Source of the DNA: Marthasterias glacialis
Lineage: Eukaryota; Echinodermata; Asteroidea; Forcipulatida; Asteriidae
Assembly: GCA_911728455.2 (NCBI GenBank)
Contig: OU452240.1
Location: 2,232,001-2,296,000, forward strand
Length of the DNA: 64,000 nt
Direction: 5' to 3'
Shown: piece after piece, positions 44,811-55,512 of the stretch
Layout of the letters: each line of letters starts with the position of its first letter
How positions within the stretch are numbered: position 1 is the stretch's first letter
Notes under the pieces: model-generated
The model's input: the letters and a program-made list of their open reading frames with translations, nothing else
What the model was told of the DNA's origin: nothing
The model's database searches: none
Program-made: the position numbers and the translations under genes

Positions 44811-45187
44811 AGCCCCAGCTCAACATTGGTAAACTGACTGTAAATGCTTCAGTTCTTTTCACAAATCAAGATATTTGTGATAACGCCAACCTGTGAAAAT
44901 GTCAGCTCGTTTCGTTGTTTCATTAGCGAGAAAACGGTAAAAATGTATTCGGTATTTTTGTATGCATTCCTATATAGGCAGAGTTTTCGTCTCACTGAGA
45001 CGAAAACTAACTTTGGATCTTATTTCATTTATTATTTAAAAACGATAACGCTCCAGGCAAAAATATTTCAAGGGAAGTTTTCTGCCATCTTTATCTTTAT
45101 ACCATGTAATATACATGTAAATCTGTGAACATTTATGTTTTTCTTTCAAACCATTTATGTTTTTCTTTCTTCAGCTGGGCTTTAATG
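44811..45187 (+). mobile_element. Repeat family B, full-length copy
   Basis: Left end AAGCCCCAGCTCAACATTGG and right end CTTCAGCTGGGCTTTA. It contains TTTTCGTCTCACTGAGACGA (a self-complementary core), AAACGATAACGCTCCAGGCA and TGTAAATCTGTGAACATTTA. Confidence 0.85.
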
Positions 45188-45249
45188 ATCTTAGAGATTT
45201 CGGACAAAAATGTCAGAGAAATATGCCAGATACACAAATAATTGTGGCC

Positions 45250-45264
45250 CCCCCAAAAAAAAAA

Positions 45265-45295
<31 letters not shown>

Positions 45296-45385
45296 ATACA
45301 TAAATAAAAAACAAATACATAAATAAATACATAAATAAGTTTAAAAAAAATAAAAAAAAAAAAAATAAATAAAAAAAAATATATA
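45250..45385. repeat. (AAAT)n and poly-A low-complexity tract
   Basis: About eleven AAAT units, interrupted ACATAAAT units, then A-runs. The 107-codon reverse frame here is an artefact. Confidence 0.95.
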
Positions 45386-45769
45386 TATATCCAGTTTCTT
45401 AATACAATTTGGCAAATTGAAACAAGCATAAAGTACACAAAAACCAGTGACATCACAACATAAACCGCTACTAGATGTCTTTCAATAGAAAGTAAATCTT
45501 GGGATTTTCAGCGTGTGTTTGTATGATGTGATGTGTTTATTAAAGACAGAAAGGGTTGGAATTAATTTAAACTCTCCCCCTTAATACAATGATTTAGCCT
45601 GATTGTAAGGACGTACCGCGTTCTTACCTTTTAAATACTTATTAATGATTCTACGATCTCCTGTGTGATATTAAGAAACCCATTATGCTTTTTGCTTAAT
45701 TATTATTTTATATAATCCGGATTAACGTGCGGCATAGCCGCTTTAATTCGTAGAAAGATTTTTTCTTGT
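45386..45769. other. No gene recognised
   Basis: AT-rich sequence without coding signal. Confidence 0.4.
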
Positions 45770-45799
45770 TTAAATGTTAAAGGGATGAGAGCACCGGGA

Positions 45800-46050
45800 T
45801 GTTGGAAGGCTGTACTTTATCTTGATTCTCAAAGACTGAGTTTGTTTACAGCAGTAGATTTTATACCGTCTCTTGATTCATAATTATAAAGAGAGCATAG
45901 TTATCAGCAATACAATTTCTTACAACCCTACCAAGGATGTACCATAGTTTGATTCAAAGACTGGGGCTTTAAGTCAAAGACGGTGAACACGACGTAACAG
46001 TTCTCCCGTTTTACAAATGATGCACCTTATCTTGATTCAAAGAGAGTATA
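45800..46050. repeat. Degenerate tandem array, CTTGATTCAAAGA motif, ~75-85 bp period
   Basis: Four related words at irregular spacing: TATCTTGATTCTCAAAGACT (about 45818), CGTCTCTTGATTCATAA (about 45868), TAGTTTGATTCAAAGACTGG (about 45947) and TATCTTGATTCAAAGAGAGT (about 46027). Confidence 0.55.
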
Positions 46051-46055
46051 CGCAT

Positions 46056-46318
46056 TTATTTATATCTTTCTGGTAATAAAACCAAGGGACCCTCAAAAGT
46101 GCCTAGCACTGTGACTCGTAGGCATGAAGATACATGTGTAGAGAAGATGTTGAAAACATGTCAGTTTTAGATGTGGGAGGAAAACCCAAAATAGGGGAAA
46201 ACCCACGCAATCAGGTAGGGACTGAAAACCCAATCCACATGCAAGGCTCCAGTCCGGGATTCGAACCGGGGTCCACAGAGGTGAAAGGCAGGGAAAGAAA
46301 CCACTGAGCCAACCTGAA
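46056..46318 (-). mobile_element. tRNA-derived SINE, family S2
   Basis: Reverse complement of the S2 element at 16018-16322: TTTCTGGTAATAAAACCAAG, GGGACCCTCAAAAGTGCCTA, CAATCCACATGCAAGGCTCC and the box B complement GGGATTCGAACC. Confidence 0.85.
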
Positions 46319-46916
46319 TGCCCTAATTTTTTAGCAAATTTATCTCACGTATACAAAGTCTTTAATGATAAAATTATCAATTGATGGGGAACATTGTACT
46401 TTCAAGGAAATAAGTACACGAAACCCCATTGGTTGATGGATGAATAAATCATTACAATTTAACTGCGGCAACTTACGTCGTGAGAACTTGAATCCGTTTG
46501 AAATATTGATGTCTGATATTGTGTTAACAAAATTATATTAATATTTGAAGAATAATCAACGGTGCATTAAGAAGTAACGAATGGCGTATGTCACTTTTGT
46601 AAATAACCAACCATCCGGTATTGTATACAATATTATATATTCATAAGCCTTTCGTTTGTGTTACCAAGCAATTTGTTTTCGAAAGATTTTTTGTTTTGCA
46701 TGTGCTGAAAGTTGATACTGTGATCTGAATAGACCGATCCATTAAACCCGACCCCTAAACATATTGACCAATCACAGCATTGGCTACCTCACCTATGTAC
46801 ACGTGGGCAGGACCTCGTGCGTCTCTTCACTGCCACATTGCACGACATGTACACGCGCTATAAGTACGCGCACACATGTTTACATTTTCCAATAGGATAA
46901 TATCGTGTCGGACTTT
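46319..46916. other. No gene recognised
   Basis: AT-rich sequence without coding signal. Confidence 0.4.
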
Positions 46917-46985
46917 TGTCGGACTTTCTTGCTCAAGGACACAAGTGTCACGATCGGGATTCGAACCCACACCCCGATGACTTGA
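46917..46985 (-). repeat. tRNA-headed SINE S1 fragment
   Basis: Complement of box B GGTGTGGGTTCGAATCCC and GTGACACTTGTGTCCTTGAG. Confidence 0.7.
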
Positions 46986-47046
46986 CATCTGTTCGAAGTT
47001 GATTTCGATACAGCAAACAACAGTGCCGAGACAAACCGCCATTAAT

Positions 47047-47255
47047 GAGGCTATGTCGTCAAGATTATCACAGTAAATGGAATAACCCAGTTACTTTGCG
47101 CGCGTGCGCGCCGGCGATTACATCACAGTTTGACAAAGACGGCACCCTTTGTGAATTTGATCGCAAGCACGTGCGTGTGCAGTATCTGGGTGAGAGTTCA
47201 TCTTTCCGTGCACAGCCACAGGCCTGCTATAATCTTGGCAAGACAGCCCCCCTTA
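47047..47255. mobile_element. GCTGTGTCGTCAT-terminal MITE, copy 6
   Basis: Left end GAGGCTATGTCGTCAAGATT, right end CTATAATCTTGGCAAGACAG. The interior has GCGCGCGTGCGCGCC, CAGTTTGACAAAGACGGCAC and GAGAGTTCATCTTTCCGTGC. Confidence 0.8.
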
Positions 47256-48154
47256 AAAACCAATTTACTTGTTTTCAGTTTTGCAAATTATACTCTGTAA
47301 GTGTTTTACCAAAATGTGAACTGTATTCAAGGCGATTCATCTCCAATACTCGAATCAAACGATAATAATCGATTCTACCGCGCTTGAATCCATTTGGTGC
47401 CACTCAACATTGGGACTCGAACCTTGAATAGGGGTTAACACCGTGAGTAAACTTCGAATACAACACAGGAATCGATTCCGTAATGGCGTGACCATTTATA
47501 TAATCGATTCCATCTTAACCCACATCGCTGTGTCATTTCCGTCGTCACAGTGTGACGACGACTATTCCCAAATACGAAACAATGCAGGCTGCAAAGTGCC
47601 TTGCGAAAAAAAAAAAAAAAAAAAACATCTTCGTCGTCTACCTCGGTGGTGAATGGTCTTGTGCGGATCCCACGACGGCCGAGAGAGATTTAAGGGGATT
47701 TAACGGGGCTGAGACGGTTTAACGTTACTAGCCACAGCATGTCGTGCCCTCGGTCTTTAGCACGTCTGAAATCCTAGAAAAGGGCATAGAAGTATTTACT
47801 CTAAGTCCACAAGACAGTCCCGTTAACACGGACACAAAGGGCCCTCGGGATGTACAAGGATTTCTCATGAAAAAAAAGTAATGATGACGGTCTTTGAACG
47901 ACGTAATGTTTAAATTATCAGGAACGTTTTAAACAAAGCTTAGATTTGAATGTACAGTTGTACAAGTATCGGTTATTGGGACATTTTGGGAAGAGCTTTC
48001 GTTTGCTCTCTTTGTGGTTAGGTAAAAATAATCAACAAGTACAGTAACAACAAAAAACATCAACACCAACGTCGACCACAATTTTCTCTTAATTTCACAC
48101 CGATTATGCGATTTAAAATTTGGTAATGCCGGTCATTGATCCAATTTAACATCA
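47256..48154. other. No gene recognised
   Basis: Contains a poly-A run at 47607-47625 and imperfect GAATCGATTCC/ATCGATTCTAC words at 47345-47510. No coding signal. Confidence 0.4.
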
Positions 48155-48159
48155 ATATG

Positions 48160-48435
48160 AACAACAACAACAGCCGCAGCAACAACAACAGCAACAGCAG
48201 CAACAACAACAACATTTAGGGCAACACTGCAGTGTTGCCATAATTGTTGTTGTTGCTGCTGTTGCAGTTGCTGCTGTTGTTGTTGTTGTCGATGTTGTTG
48301 TTGCTGCTGCTGTTGCAGTTGCAGTTGTCGTTGTTATTATTGTCGATGTTGTTGTTGTTGCTGCTGCTGCTGTTGCAGTTGCAGTTGTTGTTGTTGTTAT
48401 TGTCGATGTTGTTGTTGTTGCTGCTGCTGCTGTTG
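48160..48435. repeat. (CAA/CAG)n to (TTG/CTG)n array with palindromic centre and ~60-bp higher-order units
   Basis: CAA/CAG units at 48160-48214 turn into TTG/CTG units from 48245, around the perfect palindrome GGCAACACTGCAGTGTTGCC (48220-48239). The right arm then repeats a longer block (GTCGATGTTGTTGTTG, CTGCTGCTGTTGCAGTTGCA) about three times. Open frames on both strands are artefacts. Confidence 0.95.
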
Positions 48436-49092
48436 TACCCGTGCACTGGTATAGAGTTGGTATTTTTTTTGCTGTACTTCTATTGTACATTGTATTAGGT
48501 CTTTATACAATTTACCAATAATATCACGAAAATGTATCACTTTTATAAAAAATAATCGAGGAGAAAAACACATCAAAAGAGAACATAAACGGCAACGAAA
48601 GGATTAGCACCAATAAATGAAAAACCTACAATGAAAACATCAACACTAAGACGTCAACAAAAACAACGGTACACAAGTTCCAGTAATTTTTTTTTCCTTC
48701 TTCTTCTATTTTCAAATTGTAATGCGTTCCATATTGTAAACTCCGGTCCACTGGATGTCATGTTTGTTTTGTGGACATAATACCAATTAATGCATTGCAT
48801 TATTATCTTTGGAGGTTGCGGTCTCAAGTCTCGTCAGCATAATTTGCCGGATTATCCACATTCCCGTCTCATTCCTCTCTGCTTCCAAGCTTCCCGTAAC
48901 AAAATCCAGTCTGAGCTTCTTATGTTCAAATGAAAATCTTCTTCAAAACCAAGAAAATGGAGAAGAAAAAAAATGAGAAGCCAATTTGGGAAGGGATGCC
49001 ACCGACATGGATATACGACTAGTATTACTTGATATTTAAAACCTTAAATCCACCACACTTGACATATATTTGCAGTTGCTTTTGATTATAAG
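48436..49092. other. No gene recognised
   Basis: AT-rich sequence without coding signal. Confidence 0.4.
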
Positions 49093-49458
49093 TTTAAAGC
49101 CATTATACACTATTGGTAAAGTGTCTGGAAATACTTCCATACCTTATGAGCATCAAGAGTTATTTAAAAAAATCAACCTGCGAAAGTTTCAGCTCATTTC
49201 ATTGCTTCCTTTACGAGAAAACAATACAAAGTCATTCAGCGTTTTTGTATTCATTCTAACGGCCGGAGTTTTCGTCTCATGAGACGAAAAATCATTTGTG
49301 GATCTTATTTCACTAATTATTCGAAAACGATAACACATCAGGCAGAAATATTTCACAGGAAGTTTTCTACCATCATCGTCTCTGAACCATGTAAGTTATG
49401 TGCAAATCTGTGAACATTTTGTTTTTCGGTGTTCCCAAAAGTAAATATGGGCTTTAAG
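49093..49458 (+). mobile_element. Repeat family B, variant copy
   Basis: Starts TTTAAAGCCATTATACACTA and TTGGTAAAGTG, passes TTTCGTCTCATGAGACGAAA (a 20-bp perfect palindrome) and AACGATAACACATCAGGCAG, and ends near AATATGGGCTTTAAGG. Confidence 0.8.
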
Positions 49459-49775
49459 GAAGTAGTACAACCTACAAGACCGAAGAGCATGCTCGTTCCA
49501 ATCATCCTCTATCAACAAACCCATCAAAAATACTTCCCCAAAAATACATGGTCAGATTTACGGAGAAACAGCGTTACTTTTAAGACCATGTCACGTGAAG
49601 AGATCCACAGGCAACCAGTTCCAGGCGATATCAAATGAGAAAACACCTACTAGAGGGGGGGGGGAATGCAGTGTAGTTGCCTCCAAGTTGCCCCATAACA
49701 AAATTTGCCGCGTGAAGCAAGGCACTGCCTGCTTTCAAAGTTCCGATGTTGATGAAAATACTATAATATTTTCAA
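49459..49775. other. No gene recognised
   Basis: Unique-looking. Short frames only. Confidence 0.35.
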
Positions 49776-49956
49776 GGGGCTGTGTCGTCATGAGTATTAT
49801 CAGTGAATGGAATAACCCAGTTACAACGCGCGCGTGCGCGCCGGTTGTCACCCAACACAGTTTGACAAAGATGGCACCCCTTTGTGATCTATCCGATCAA
49901 AAAATTCACGGGTATATTTTGTGCCTTGAAATCAAGGCTCTGTATCGCCCCTTTAA
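49776..49956. mobile_element. GCTGTGTCGTCAT-terminal MITE, copy 7, right end decayed
   Basis: Left end GGGGCTGTGTCGTCATGAGT, ACAACGCGCGCGTGCGCGCC, then CAGTTTGACAAAGATGGCAC. The right end is replaced or decayed. Confidence 0.7.
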
Positions 49957-50659
49957 ACGGACTTGAGAAGAAGGGCAAAAAAAATTGTTGGCTTACATTA
50001 CAGGCAGACGTGAAAAAGATTGCAATGTGCCCGGTTTAAGCCCCTCTTCGGCCACTCTTTAAGACGGAACTCAGCGGCAGTAAAGCGTGTGGATTAACCT
50101 CAAAAGTACTCCGCTGATGAAAATGCTTTTTAAAGACAAACTATTCCACTTTTTTTCTTTTTTGTACCGTGAAACGATTCTTATATTGACCTAATTCACC
50201 TGAAGTCACCATAGCACTAATCTTGGTTGCGTCAATTCGGAAGTCCATGACGTGGAGTTGAATACCTATACACAATACCAATGACGGGGAGCGGGAACTT
50301 CCTATTGTGCCGGCACTCTACCAACTGAGCTTTCTAGCCCTACAGTTTGATGGCGGTCTCCCTATTTTGTCATTCTTGGTTCGTTTGTGCCAATCGAACG
50401 TTGGTGAAAATTAATTTACTAAAGGCCCCTATCGTTTGTTTCTGCAAAAAATATATTCGTCGATCCCATTGAACTGTCCTAAAAAAAACAGTTTAGGAAT
50501 TAACAAATTTCAACTAAATGAATACTAACAAGATCGTTTTGTTTCAATTATATTTTTATTACCGTCGTCTTGTTGCCAATAAACATACCTGACAACCAGT
50601 TGGGGATTAAATCTTATAAAGAGTAAATTTAATGGTTAAGCATCGATAACCACAATCCA
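49957..50659. other. No gene recognised
   Basis: Apart from the box A remnant at 50293-50335, unremarkable AT-rich sequence. Confidence 0.35.
50293..50335 (-). repeat. tRNA-like box A remnant
   Basis: The reverse strand reads AGAAAGCTCAGTTGGTAGAG then TGCCGGCA, like a tRNA D-arm. No matching T-arm lies at the right distance, so it is a SINE or tRNA relic, not a gene. Confidence 0.5.
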
Positions 50660-50917
50660 CTTCTCTCTAAATGTAAAAGAGTGGACATTTCACTCTCTCG
50701 TCTGAGTGGTATAATTTTGGTTCTTTTGAGCGTGAAACTCACTGTGCATCACCCCTTTTTCAATGAAATTGGAGCGAACTTCACTCTTATTTAAGTTAAA
50801 ATTACCCGTCTTTCACTCTAAGAAGAGTTGCCCGCCACATGGCTCTTTGCAAGAGTGGTATGGCGGACAAAACGAGTGTTTTTTTTTCACTCTTTTATAA
50901 TTATATTTAGAGAGTTT
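50660..50917. mobile_element. AGAGTG-rich MITE, second free copy
   Basis: Starts TTCTCTCTAAATGTAAAAGA and follows the order of 23361-23608, including AGAAGAGTTGCCCGCCACAT and GGTATGGCGGACAAAACGAG, to TTTAGAGAGTTT. Confidence 0.75.
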
Positions 50918-51114
50918 CGAGTAAACATTCAGCGTAAAGCATTTTGTTAAGTTCCATATAATGTGATGTGCCCTTTTCCACCAGTTGATGCAAGTTACAT
51001 GAAATGGCCGGTTTCTAAAATAGTATTCGGTAGGATGTCATAACTTCAGGTGATCGTATTTCCCAGGACGATAGAATCCTAACCAAGGACTACTTTTTGA
51101 AATAATAGGATTTA

Positions 51115-51470
51115 TAAAGCATGATAGTGCAGAGTTCTTGCTTTGTGTGATTCAACATAAATATCTGAAAAAACAAACCTGCATGTGAAGATTCGGGCTC
51201 AATCCGTCGTGCGAGTCAGGAGAAAATAGTGAAAAAACAAACAACACTTTTCAGCATGTAAACATAATTGTCCGTAATTTCGATTGTTTACAACCGAAAT
51301 TAAAATCGGGGTTTTCAAGTTCTCGACTTTTGCATTATTTTTTACAGAAATATTTCTAAGGAAGATTTGGTACTGGTGTGAACTTCATATTCAGTAAGCT
51401 TTCAGAATGATGCTAATAATAAAAAAAAAAAAAAAAAAAAAATCATGAATACCAATCCTGTATTGTAACT
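51115..51470 (+). repeat. Repeat family A copy
   Basis: GGGCTCAATCCGTCGTGCGA, CAACCGAAATTAAAATCGGG, ACAGAAATATTTCTAAGGAA and a poly-A insert before ATGAATACCAATCCTG. Confidence 0.75.
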
Positions 51471-52389
51471 TTAACCCTAGCCCATATCTAAACATAATCC
51501 TAACCTTAACCAAAAACATAACCATAAAAATAACTCAATCTAAACCAAGTTATCTTCCCGATTAACAGCTAATCACTTCCACATGTTCCTCCCACTGGCC
51601 CTCGTCACAGTCTCCTTTAACGGTGCACCTCAGCACAGTCTTCTCGTGTTTGCTCATATCTCATGAATGAACTCCACTAATTCACGTCGCAGCTGTGATG
51701 GTTTTAGCTAACTCGCCGTGAAACGTCAACGAGAAAAACATTAAACATAGTCTCGCTGATTGGGAAGCCGTCGTCATGCGAAACTCAACTCTGCCGCCGG
51801 ATCTGTCATTTTCCTTTCCCCCGGTCAGATACAGACACATTTTCCCGAAATGAAAGTACCCCTGTAAATTATTTTCTTGTAAGAATATAAAAAATAAAAA
51901 AAACACGTCGCGTCTTGTTTGCGAGGGGCGGACAAGAAGTAATACAAAAAAGAGACAAATCATAAACCGCAATGTGGAAACCTGATCAAAAGAGGATAAT
52001 ACTGCTCAATAGGGCGGCGTAAATTATTATTTGTAACAATATGTAAATATTATACAAGGTTATATAAAAATTACCATCCTTTAAAATACAAAACAAAATC
52101 TATTATAATCTTTAAAATGCGATATTACTGATATAAACTGATATATTCATTACGAGCATATTATATCTCTGTAAATAGAGACATTTGATTCCGTAGATTG
52201 ATTGGATTTTTTTTTCTTTTCTTTTTTTCTGGTTTTCCCCTTTTTTCCTTTCTTTTATGTATGGCAGAGAAGCCTGCACATATGATTGGTGAAACCTCCT
52301 AGAGATGGTACAACTATACTTCATTTTAGTGTCAAGTTTTAGTTTATTTATTCATTGTTAATGATTTCAAAAAGATGGACCTTTGTGGC
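51471..52389. other. No gene recognised; CCTAACC-like stretch at its start
   Basis: ACCCTAGCCCATATCTAAAC and CCTAACCTTAACC at 51475-51515 look telomere-like but are too degenerate. The rest is AT-rich. A 96-codon reverse frame at 51682-51972 has no recognisable domain. Confidence 0.4.
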
Positions 52390-52950
52390 GTGTCGTGGCC
52401 GAGCGGATAAGAACACTGAACTAAAGCTCTGGTGTTTCTGATCAGCAGAGTGTGGGTTCGAGTCCCGGTCGTGACACGTGTCCTTAAGCAAGACACTTAA
52501 CCATTATTTCTTCGTCCTTCGGATGGGACGTAAAGCCGTAGGTCCCGTGTGTTGTGTAATGCACGTAAAAGAACCCAGTACACTTGTCGCAAAGAGAAGG
52601 GGTTCGCCCCGGTGTTCCTGGTTGGATCGGCTGCAGATTGCGCCACAGCACCTTGTAAACCGTTACATTGTGCTATGTAAAGGAACAGGGGTCGATTTCA
52701 CAAAGAGCTAAGATTGATCTTAACGGCAAATCACTCTTAATTGCTAGGCAAAGTGTGATGTCACAATGCAAATTGCTATGGTAATACTGACAACTCATCT
52801 TAAGATGAATCTTAGTGCTTTGTGAAATCGACTGCAGGTCTCATACTTCAAAAACGTAACTCATCATACCTTGCAGGAAAATTACTGAGCGCTTTGAGAC
52901 GCCCATCGAGTGTGATGAAGCGCTATATAAGAACTGTGTATTTTCATTAT
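52390..52950 (+). mobile_element. Full-length tRNA-headed SINE S1 interrupted by a MITE
   Basis: The 88-nt head (52390-52477) is tRNA-Leu/Ser-like, with box A TGGCCGAGCGG, box B GGTTCGAGTCC and paired ends GTGTCGTG/CGTGACAC. It continues TCCTTAAGCAAGACACTTAA, CCTTCGGATGGGACGTAAAG, CCCCGGTGTTCCTGG and a 3' part GAGCGCTTTGAGACGCC...GAAGCGCTATATAAGAAC, which resembles a LINE-derived tail. A 142-bp inverted-repeat element splits it at 52691-52832. Confidence 0.85.
52691..52832. mobile_element. 142-bp MITE nested in the SINE
   Basis: Ends GTCGATTTCACAAAGAGCTA and the complement of GTCGATTTCACAAAGCACTA. The inverted match goes on through AAGATT.ATCTTAA, about 33 bp with 3 or 4 mismatches. Confidence 0.85.
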
Positions 52951-53641
52951 TATGTGAAGTTGACTGCATCCCAGGCTTTCAACAGTATCCTGCAATTGTC
53001 AACGTATACCGAATGTGAAGTAAACAATGCACCAGCGAAAAGGTTAGACATGATGACGTAGACAATGGCTAGGTATGCTAATTACACAGATCTTTGAGAT
53101 GTCTCTGACTGAGCAAGCAGTTGAACAAAGAAAGAGCATTTTTTTTTTCATCCTTCGACGGAGAATGCATGCATGGAACTCAATTATGCTGGTTCATTCT
53201 TTTGGTGGGTTACGTCAACGAGATACGCGTTTGCGCTCTTTGAAACACATTTTTCATATTAGCCTAATTCGCAAAATACAGTCCTAGCTGACTAATTCTC
53301 AAGCAATGATAAACCAGGTTATTCGTGTTTGTTTGTGTGTTTGTTTCTTGGGCTGTTCGGATGTCTGTTGGGTTGTTTTTTCCCCTCATTTTTTTTTCTT
53401 TTACCGGTAGTTTTTAATACACACATTACAACCAGACTTTGTACAATTCATTTAATTAATAATTAAAAGATCCCGGGGTCATATGGGACCTGACCCCTTT
53501 CTGGGTCAGGTTGACCTCGAAACTTGTAAAAACAAAATGGGATTTTAACTCGGATTCTGCGTCAGTTTGACCAATTTCTGGGTCATTTTGACACTGATTC
53601 TGGTTCATATAGTGTTTTTGTTTGTGGTGAATTACCAATCC
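52951..53641. other. No gene recognised; TTCTGGGTCA-TTTGACC minisatellite at 53485-53610
   Basis: Degenerate units CCCCTTTCTGGGTCAGGTTG, ATTCTGCGTCAGTTTGACC, TTTCTGGGTCATTTTGACA and ATTCTGGTTCAT occur at about 25-30 bp spacing. Confidence 0.5.
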
Positions 53642-53995
53642 GTGTTGTGGCGGAGCGGTTCAATACATCGGACTAAAGTTTTCTGGTGGCTAAGCCATCG
53701 GGATGTGGGTTCGAGTCCCGATCACGACACTTGTGTCCTTGAGCAAGACACTTGACTATAATTAGGGGGAGAGACAGTAATGTTTGTCTTGCAATGGATT
53801 CATTTACCCCTCCCTGTTCTTAGCTGTGCTGTGAAGAGACTTGCGTTTATATCTCGCCATGTCTTGTTTCTGCGCATTGGGGCAGGGTTTCTTTCCCTTC
53901 TGTCGCCCACACGTCGAGTGGCCTTTGGGCCTTGTGATGGGCGACTTGCACAAAAATAAAATAACGAAATAAAACAAAATAAATAAAATAAAAAA
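53642..53995 (+). mobile_element. tRNA-headed SINE with body and AAAATAAA tail, most complete copy of its subfamily
   Basis: tRNA-like head 53642-53730 (TGGCGGAGCGG, GGGTTCGAGTCCCGATCACG), GACACTTGTGTCCTTGAGCA, GGATTCATTTACCCCTCC, TCTCGCCATGTCTTGTTTCT, GGCCTTTGGGCCTTGTGATG, then an A-rich tail. It is the reference for the headless fragments elsewhere in the window. Confidence 0.88.
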
Positions 53996-55510
53996 TATAT
54001 ACATTATTAATATTATACACATTTTTATTATACAATATAATATACATTATTAATATATATTTTTTAAATTGAACCTTAAATCAAGCAGTCCATCTTTGGA
54101 ATTATTTGAGCATCATAATCACAGCCATCGCGCAGTTGTTGTTTTTTCCATTTCAAGCTTTAACTTCGCACGGCAAAAAAAAAGAATGAAAAAAAAGAAA
54201 GAAAGATATATAAACCCAAGAGATAGGTAATGCATCCCCAGCAAAGAAAAAAACATCACAAATTATCTTTAAATTACACGTGTCATCTCTGCGTAAAGGA
54301 AAGCCTGTTTTGTTCACTTAGGAATGGCGCACAGCAAAATGCTCCCGGCTGCAGGGAATAACCACATAGGACTCATTGTCTGGCTTTTGTCCTAATGTCT
54401 GGCTTTTGTCCACTCGGAATTGCGAATCTTTATGAAATATGAGGCAAAAGATGAATGGACAAAAAAGACATGACTTTGTGAGAGGCGAAAACAGTTTCTG
54501 AATTTCTAAAGGCTTGGAAGAGTCTGATTATAGTTGAAAGGTATTGTAACATTGGTAAAACATTGAAATTTGTAAGTCTTTATTTTTCAATACTAAATAT
54601 TTCATTATTTGCCATTAATATATTTGTTTTAACAGCAAAACACTAACTAACATCAGTTAATTAAAATAAGTCAGTTTTGGGTAGCATCAAGAAACTTTTC
54701 TACCAGCAAAGATTTAAGAAGTCGGCTGTGGCGATTGGTCAGCAAAAAAATAATATCAAATAAATATAAAACAAAATAAAAGATTAAACTTCCGTTTATT
54801 TGATAAAATAGTCTTAATTCATTTTGTCTTTACAACTGTGACCCATGCCCAGTAGCCACAACGAAACAAGACCATTGGAAGCTTGATCTGCTTGATCAAT
54901 TTCATTACATTTATCGACAGGAATGGCAGATAAGATTCATAAAATTATGATGATTCGAATGAAACTTCTCTTAAAACAAAGAAAAGACGGGGGGACACAT
55001 TATACATCGTCACGAAGTAACGAAACAAAAATAAACATGTAGCGACACCGTTCAGCCGCTAAAAAACACAAGCTTCAACGACACGTTATCGTCCTATTTA
55101 CTTTTGATTCTGTAAGAAAAAAAAACAAACAAAAAACGTTACGCATAAACGGTGCAATTTGTTTGAACGGCTAAATCGAAATATACAGTCCAGTCGACAG
55201 GGTTATTTTTTTTTCAATCACTCGAAAGGTTGAATCTTTGAATCAGCTGACCGATCAATTACTGCAAAGATCTACCTGGATATTTGTTTAGTCAATGGAA
55301 GCCGTGAATGTCGGAAGCCACATCAATGATCAGCAATCCACTGTTTACTGTTAGTAGCCTTTTTGTTTTTATAAGCTTCGCAGAAGGTGTCAAATTTGTC
55401 CGAAGTTGGGCGTTTTGTCTCAAGATGGGCTACTGGTCATTGATGGGGGTTACAATCATTTTAAAGGGGAAAGTATAAATAGGTCTTTTGTACCATGTGC
55501 AATGCATGCA
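53996..55510. other. No gene recognised
   Basis: AT-rich. A 20-bp tandem duplication (TGTCTGGCTTTTGTCC twice) lies at 54377-54412. No coding signal. Confidence 0.4.
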
Positions 55511-55512
55511 TA

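Noticed and set aside
51475..51530. Interstitial telomere repeat (CCCTAA-like words)
   Set aside because: Only two or three near-matches with irregular spacing; indistinguishable from CTAA-rich low complexity.
52390..52477. Functional tRNA gene
   Set aside because: Box A and box B are good, but the sequence runs straight into a SINE body and has many reverse-strand relatives in the window. The cloverleaf arms are incomplete. The same applies to 53642-53730 and 16018-16100.
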